Positions 57,180 to 64,000 of a stretch of 64,000 bases of DNA are shown here, piece by piece (positions within the stretch are counted from its first letter, which is position 1; the number at the start of each line of letters is the position of its first letter). This stretch comes from Tritrichomonas musculus (Eukaryota > Parabasalia > Tritrichomonadida > Tritrichomonadidae): positions 295,704-359,703 of the forward strand of contig JAPFFF010000071.1 of the NCBI GenBank assembly GCA_039105265.1, read 5' to 3'. The position numbers were made by a program, and so were the translations under genes. The notes under the pieces are model-generated. The model did no database searches. It saw nothing but the letters and a program-made list of their open reading frames with translations, and was not told the DNA's origin.

Positions 57180-60100
57180 TTATCCCCCCCCCTCCCCCGT
57201 TCCTGCATATCTGATTATCTCATATGCATCTCTGTCCCTCCCCTCCCCCGTTCCTGCATATCTGATTATCCCCCTCCCCTCCCCCGTTCCTGCATATCTG
57301 ATTATCTCATATGCCCTCCCCTCCCCCGTTCCTGCATATCTGATTATCTCCCCTCCCCTCCCCCGTTCCTGCATATCTGATTATCTCATATATCTCTGTC
57401 TTCCTCCCCTCCCCCGTTCCTGCATATCTGATTATCCCCCTCCCCTCCCCCGTTCCTGCATATCTGATTATCTCATATGCATCTCTGTCTTCCTCCCCTC
57501 CCCCGTTCCTGCATATCTGATTATCCCCCTCCCCTCCCCCGTTCCTGCATATCTGATTATCTCATATGCATCTCTGTCTTCCTCCCCTCCCCCGTTCCTG
57601 CATATCTGATTATCCCCCTCCCCTCCCCCGTTCCTGCATATCTGATTATCTCATATGCATCTCTGTCTTCCTCCCCTCCCCCGTTCCTGCATATCTGATT
57701 ATCCCCCTCCCCTCCCCCGTTCCTGCATATCTGATTATCTCATATGCATCTCTGTCTTCCTCCCCTCCCCCGTTCCTGCATATCTGATTATCCCCCTCCC
57801 CTCCCCCGTTCCTGCATATCTGATTATCTCATATGCATCTCCTGTCTGATTATCCTCCCCTCCCCCGTTCCTGCATATCTGATTATCATATGCATATCCC
57901 TCCCCTCCCCCGTTCCTGCATATCTGATTATCCCCCTCCCCTCCCCCGTTCCTGCATATCTGATTATCTCATATGCATCTCTGTCTTCCTCCCCTCCCCC
58001 GTTCCTGCATATCTGATTATCCCCCTCCCCTCCCCCGTTCCTGCATATCTGATTATCTCATATCTCTGTCCCTCCCCTCCCCCGTTCCTGCATATCTGAT
58101 TATCCCCCTCCCCTCCCCCGTTCCTGCATATCTGATTATCTCATATGCATCTCTGTCTCCCTCCCCTCCCCCGTTCCTGCATATCTGATTATCCCCCTCC
58201 CCTCCCCCGTTCCTGCATATCTGATTATCTCATATGCATCTCTGTCTTCCTCCCCTCCCCCGTTCCTGCATATCTGATTATCCCCCTCCCCTCCCCCGTT
58301 CCTGCATATCTGATTATCTCATATGCATCTCTGTCCCCTCCCCTCCCCCGTTCCTGCATATCTGATTATCCCCCTCCCCTCCCCCGTTCCTGCATATCTG
58401 ATTATCTCATATGCATCTCTGTCTTCCTCCCCTCCCCCGTTCCTGCATATCTGATTATCCCCCTCCCCTCCCCCGTTCCTGCATATCTGATTATCTCATA
58501 TGCATCTCTGTCTTCCTCCCCTCCCCCGTTCCTGCATATCTGATTATCCCCCTCCCCTCCCCCGTTCCTGCATATCTGATTATCTCTCTGTCCCTCCCCT
58601 CCCCCGTTCCTGCATATCTGATTATCCCCCTCCCCTCCCCCGTTCCTGCATATCTGATTATCTCATATGCATCCTGTCTTCCTCCCCTCCCCCGTTCCTG
58701 CATATCTGATTATCCCCCTCCCCTCCCCCGTTCCTGCATATCTGATTATCTCATATGCATCTCTGTCCCTCCCCCCCCCGTTCCTGCATATCTGATTATC
58801 CCCCTCCCCTCCCCCGTTCCTGCATATCTGATTATCTCTCTGTCTTCCTCCCCTCCCCCGTTCCTGCATATCTGATTATCCCCCTCCCCTCCCCCGTTCC
58901 TGCATATCTGATTATCTCATATGCATCTCTGTCTTCCTCCCCTCCCCCGTTCCTGCATATCTGATTATCCCCCTCCCCTCCCCCGTTCCTGCATATCTGA
59001 TTATCTCATTATCTTCCCCCCTCCCCCGTTCCTGCATATCTGATTATCCCCCTCCCCTCCCCCGTTCCTGCATATCTGATTATCTCATATGCATCCTGTC
59101 TTCCTCCCCTCCCCCGTTCCTGCATATCTGATTATCCCCCTCCCCTCCCCCCCCCCGTTCCTGCATATCTGATTATCTCATATGCATCTCTGTCGTTCCT
59201 GCATATCTCCCCTCCCCCGTTCCTGCATATCTGATTATCCCCCTCCCCTCCCCCGTTCCTGCATATCTGATTATCTCATATGCATCTCTGTCTTCCTCCC
59301 CTCCCCCGTTCCTGCATATCTGATTATCCCCCTCCCCTCCCCCGTTCCTGCATATCTGATTATCTCATATGCATCTCCCCTCCCCTCCCCCGTTCCTGCA
59401 TATCTGATTATCTCCCCCCCCCCTCCCCCGTTCCTGCATATCTGATTATCTCATATGCATCTCTGTCTTCCTCCCCTCCCCCGTTCCTGCATATCTGATT
59501 ATCCCCCTCCCCTCCCCCGTTCCTGCATATCTGATTATCTCATATGCATCTCTGTCTTCCTCCCCTCCCCCGTTCCTGCATATCTGATTATCCCCCTCCC
59601 CCCCCCGTTCCTGCATATCTGATTATCTCATATGCATCTCTGTCTTCCTCCCCTCCCCCCCGTTCCTGCATATCTGATTATCCCCCTCCCCTCCCCCGTT
59701 CCTGCATATCTGATTATCTCATATGCATCTCTGTCCCTCCCCTCCCCCGTTCCTGCATATCTGATTATCCCCCTCCCCTCCCCCGTTCCTGCATATCTGA
59801 TTATCTCATATGCATCTCTGTCTTCCTCCCCTCCCCCGTTCCTGCATATCTGATTATCCCCCTCCCCTCCCCCGTTCCTGCATATCTGATTATCTCATAT
59901 GCATCTCTGTCTTCCTCCCCCCCCCGTTCCTGCATATCTGATTATCCCCCTCCCCTCCCCCGTTCCTGCATATCTGATTATCTCGTTCCTGCATATCTGT
60001 ATATCCTCCCCTCCCCCGTTCCTGCATATCTGATTATCTCCCCTCTGTCCCCTCCCCCCCCCGTTCCTGCATATCTGATTATCTCATATGCATCTCTGTC

Positions 60101-63100
60101 TTCCTCCCCTCCCCCGTTCCTGCATATCTGATTATCTCCCCTCCCCCCCCCGTTCCTGCATATCTGATTATCTCATATGCATCTCTGATTATCCTCCCCT
60201 CCCCCGTTCCTGCATATCTGATTATCCCCTCCCCCGTTCCTGCATATCTGATTATCCCCCTCCCCTCCCCCGTTCCTGCATATCTGATTATCTCATATGC
60301 ATCTCTGTCTTCCCCCCTCCCCCGTTCCTGCATATCTGATTATCCCCCTCCCCCCCCCGTTCCTGCATATCTGATTATCTCATATGCATCTCTGTCTTCC
60401 TCCCCTCCCCCGTTCCTGCATATCTGATTATCTCCCCCCCCCCCCCGTTCCTGCATATCTGATTATCTCATATGCATCCTCCCCCCCCCGTTCCTGCATA
60501 TCTGATTATCCCCCTCCCCCCCCCGTTCCTGCATATCTGATTATCTCATATATCTCCCCTCCCCTCCCCCGTTCCTGCATATCTGATTATCCCCCCCCCC
60601 CCCGTTCCTGCATATCTGATTATCCTCCTCCCCCCCCCGTTCCTGCATATCTGATTATACCCCCCCCCCCCCGTTCCTGCATATCTGATTATCCTCCTAC
60701 CCGCCCCTCCCCCGTTCCTGCATATCTGATTATACCCCCCCCCCCGTTCCTGCATATCTGATTATCTCCTATCCCCCCCCCCCCGTTCCTGCATATCTGA
60801 TTATCTCCTATCCCCCCCCCCCCCGTTCCTGCATATCTGATTATCTCATCCTGCATCCTGTTTCCTCCCCCCCCCGTTCCTGCATATCTGATTATCTCCC
60901 CCCCCTCCCCCGTTCCTGCATATCTGATTATCTCATATGCATCTCTGTCCCCTCCCCTCCCCCGTTCCTGCATATCTGATTATCCCCCTCCCCTCCCCCG
61001 TTCCTGCATATCTGATTATCTCATATGCATATCCTTCCCCCCCCCCCGTTCCTGCATATCTGATTATCTCCTACCCCTCCCCTCCCCCGTTCCTGCATAT
61101 CTGATTATCTCATATGCATCTCTGTTTCCCCCCCCCCCGTTCCTGCATATCCCCCCCCCCCCCCCGTTCCTGCATATCTGATTATCTCACCCTTCCCCCC
61201 CCCCCGTTCCTGCATATCTGATTATCTTACCCCTCCCCTCCCCCGTTCCTGCATATCTGATTATCTCATATGCATCTCTGTCTTCCTCCCCCCCCCGTTC
61301 CTGCATATCTGATTATCCCCCCCCCTCCCCCGTTCCTGCATATCTGATTATCCTCCCCCCCCCCCCCCGTTCCTGCATATCTGTCATATCCTCCCCCCCC
61401 CCCCCGTTCCTGCATATCTGATTATCTCCCCCTCCCCTCCCCCGTTCCTGCATATCTGATTATCTCATACCCCCCCCCCCCCCGTTCCTGCATATCTGAT
61501 TATCTCCTCCTCCCCTCCCCCGTTCCTGCATATCTGATTATCCTCCCCCTCCCCTCCCCCGTTCCTGCATATCTGATTATCTCATATGCCTCTGTCTTCC
61601 TCCCCCCCCCGTTCCTGCATATCTGATTATCCCCCTCCCCTCCCCCGTTCCTGCATATCTGATTATCTCATATGCATCCTGTCTTCCCCCCCCCCCGTTC
61701 CTGCATATCTGATTATCCTCCTCCCCCCCCCCCCCGTTCCTGCATATCTGATTATCTCCCGCCCCCCCCCCGTTCCTGCATATCCCCCCCCCCCCCCCGT
61801 TCCTGCATATCTGATTATCTCCATCCTGTCCCCCCCTCCCCCGTTCCTGCATATCTGATTATCTCCCCCTCCCCCCCCCCGTTCCTGCATATCTGATTAT
61901 CTCATACCCGCCCCCCCCCGTTCCTGCATATCTGATTATCTCCCCCCCCCGTTCCTGCATATCTGATTATCCCCCCCCCCCCCCCCGTTCCTGCATATCT
62001 GATTATCTCATATATCTCCCCTCCCCCCCCCCGTTCCTGCATATCTGATTATCCTCCTACCCCCCCCCCCCCCGTTCCTGCATATCTGATTATCTCATCT
62101 CTGTCCCCCCCCCCCCGTTCCTGCCCCCCCCCCCCCGTTCCTGCATATCTGATTATCTCCCCCGCCCCCCCCCGTTCCTGCATATCTGATTATCTCCACC
62201 CGCCCCCCCCCCGTTCCTGCATATCTGATTATCCCCTACCCCCCCCCCCCCGTTCCTGCATATCTGATTATCTCCCCCTCCCCCCCCCGTTCCTGCATAT
62301 CTGATTATCTCCCCCCCCCCCCCCCCCGTTCCTGCATATCCCCTCCCCCCCCCCGTTCCTGCATATCTGATTATCTCATATCATCCCCCTCCCCCCCCCC
62401 CGTTCCTGCATATCTGATTATCTCATATGCATCTCTGTCCCCCCCCCCCCCGTTCCTGCATATCTGATTATCCCCTCCCCCCCCCCCCCGTTCCTGCATA
62501 TCTGATTATCTCATATGCATCTCTGTCTTCCTCCCCCCCCCGTTCCTGCATATCTGATTATCTCCCCCTCCCCCCCCCCCGTTCCTGCATATCTGATTAT
62601 CTCATATATCCCCCCCCCCCCGTTCCTGCATATCTGATTATCCTCCTACCCCCCCCCCCCGTTCCTGCATATCTGATTATCTCATCCTGCATATCCCCCC
62701 CCCCCCGTTCCTGCATATCTGATTATCCACTCCCTCCCCCCCCCCCGTTCCTGCATATCTGATTATCTCATATATCTCTGTCCCCCCCCCCCGTTCCTGC
62801 ATATCTGATTATCCATATCCCCCCCCCCCCCCCGTTCCTGCATATCTGATTATCTCATATGCATCTCCCCCCCCCCCCGTTCCTGCATATCTGATTATCT
62901 CCTCCCTCCCCCCCCCCCGTTCCTGCATATCTGATTATCTCGTTCCTGCATATCTGATTATCTCATATGCCCCCCCCCCCCGTTCCTGCATATCTGATTA
63001 TCCCCCCCCCCCCCCGTTCCTGCATATCTGATTATCTCGTTCCTGCATATCTGATCTCCCCCCCCCCCCCGTTCCTGCATATCTGATTATCTCCTCCCCC

Positions 63101-64000
63101 CCCCCCCCCGTTCCTGCATATCTGATTATCTCATATGCATCTCCCCCCCCCCCCCCGTTCCTGCATATCTGATTATCTCCATCCCCCCCCCCCCCGTTCC
63201 TGCATATCTGATTATCTCATATCTCCCCCCCCCCCCGTTCCTGCATATCTGATTATCTCATATCCCCCCCCCCCCGTTCCTGCATATCTGATTATCTCAT
63301 ATGCATCCTGTCCCCCCCCCCCCCCGTTCCTGCATATCTGATTATCTCCATCCTGTCCCCCCCCCGTTCCTGCATATCTGATTATCTCATATGCATCTCC
63401 TCCCCCCCCCCCGTTCCTGCATATCTGATTATCTCCATCCCCCCCCCCCCCGTTCCTGCATATCTGATTATCTCATATGCATCTCTGTTATCCTCCTACC
63501 CTCCCCCCCCCGTTCCTGCATATCTGATTATCTCCTATCCCCCCCCCCCCCCCGTTCCTGCATATCTGATTATCTCATATGCCCCCCCCCCCCCCCGTTC
63601 CTGCATATCTGATTATCTCCTATCCCCCCCCCCCCCGTTCCTGCATATCTGATTATCTCATATGCATCTCTGTCTATCCCCCCCCCCCCGTTCCTGCATA
63701 TCTGATTATCCTCCTCTGTCCCCCCCCCCCCGTTCCTGCATATCTGATTATCTCATACCCCCCCCCCCCCGTTCCTGCATATCTGATTATCTCCTCCCCC
63801 CCCCCCCGTTCCTGCATATCTGATTATCTCATATGCCCTGTCTCCCCCCCCCCCGTTCCTGCATATCTGATTATCTCATATGCCTCCCCCCCCCCCCCCG
63901 TTCCTGCATATCTGATTATCTCATATGCATCTCCCCCCCCCCGTTCCTGCATATCTGATTATCTCCATCTCTCCCCCCCCCCCCCGTTCCTGCATATCTG

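Larger units (their letters stand above)
52035..64000. repeat. C-rich minisatellite, right arm, about 12 kb to the window edge
   Basis: Hundreds of tandem units share the core gttcctgcatatctgattat, joined by C-rich spacers of variable length (cccctcccctccccc or pure C-runs) and often a longer spacer with tcatatgcatctctgtcttc. Composition is almost wholly C on the plus strand; the minus strand has dense G-runs. The left part (52.0-52.8 kb) has short units only. The middle alternates short and long spacers as an 89-bp dimer. Beyond about 60.5 kb units vary in length and C-runs become long and pure. The many open frames across it only read the repeat. It is not a simple telomere repeat and no end is reached. 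Confidence 0.95.

Noticed and set aside
51966-64000. Dozens of proline-rich ORFs of 60-200 codons on both strands
   Set aside because: They read the minisatellite in every frame, repeat with its 89-bp and shorter periods, and start and stop within the core word; no coding signal is independent of the repeat.
52035-64000. Telomere
   Set aside because: The unit is long and complex, lacks TTAGGG-type repeats, and the array has no end in the window; subtelomeric position stays possible but unsupported.

Overview
The window looks like nuclear DNA of a parabasalid protist (trichomonad), probably a Tritrichomonas- or Trichomonas-like species. The evidence is AT-rich intergenic DNA, intron-less genes, lineage-typical multigene families (BTB-like coiled-coil, kinase-Sel1, ankyrin-kinase, BspA-like LRR), decayed duplicates, and a 15-kb Polinton/Maverick of the type abundant in these genomes. 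The species call is inference; no ribosomal or mitochondrial marker is present.

Region 1 (1-19,210) is a host gene landscape. It holds the 5' part of a BTB-like coiled-coil gene, a hAT-type MITE with an exact 8-bp target duplication, a decayed BspA-like LRR gene, a tRNA-Leu, a tetraspanin-like gene, a kinase remnant, a small surface protein, a polytopic membrane protein, a large kinase-Sel1 gene whose C-terminus is cut short by a 19-bp tandem duplication, and a long disordered protein with a recurring short motif. Several genes switch sharply from AT-rich to GC-rich DNA inside one reading frame.

Region 2 (about 19,757-31,866) is a tandem segmental duplication. Each copy carries the 3' end of the midasin gene (MDN1/REA1: acidic region plus MIDAS VWA domain) facing an ankyrin-kinase gene on the other strand. 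Copy A has an inverted 5' midasin block and internal deletions. Copy B is longer but also broken. The ankyrin part of each kinase gene has become an array of exact 188-bp units (about ten in A, about three in B). Since 188 is one base short of 63 codons, the frame slips at every unit.

Region 3 (31,867-36,814) is AT-rich DNA with hairpins, a 330-bp MITE flanked by TTAA and two small ORFs of unknown origin.

Region 4 (36,815-64,000) is a C-rich minisatellite, built on a core containing GTTCCTGCATATCTGATTAT, that continues past the window edge. A Polinton (37,011-52,034) is inserted in it, with a 6-bp target duplication (ctccta) and about 696-bp terminal inverted repeats that differ at about two positions. 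It carries protein-primed PolB with an embedded HNH-like module, a DDE integrase, major capsid protein, packaging ATPase, a fibre-like protein, a separate HNH endonuclease, a small cationic amphipathic protein and several unassigned genes. It looks whole and young. To its right the array becomes higher-order: a nearly perfect 89-bp dimer block sits near 55.7-57.2 kb, and units decay with lengthening C-runs toward the right edge.

The features most worth a second look are the HNH insertion in the Polinton polymerase, the gene carried identically in both terminal repeats, the frame-slipping 188-bp ankyrin arrays, the midasin/ankyrin-kinase duplication with its inversion, and the structure of the C-rich array.
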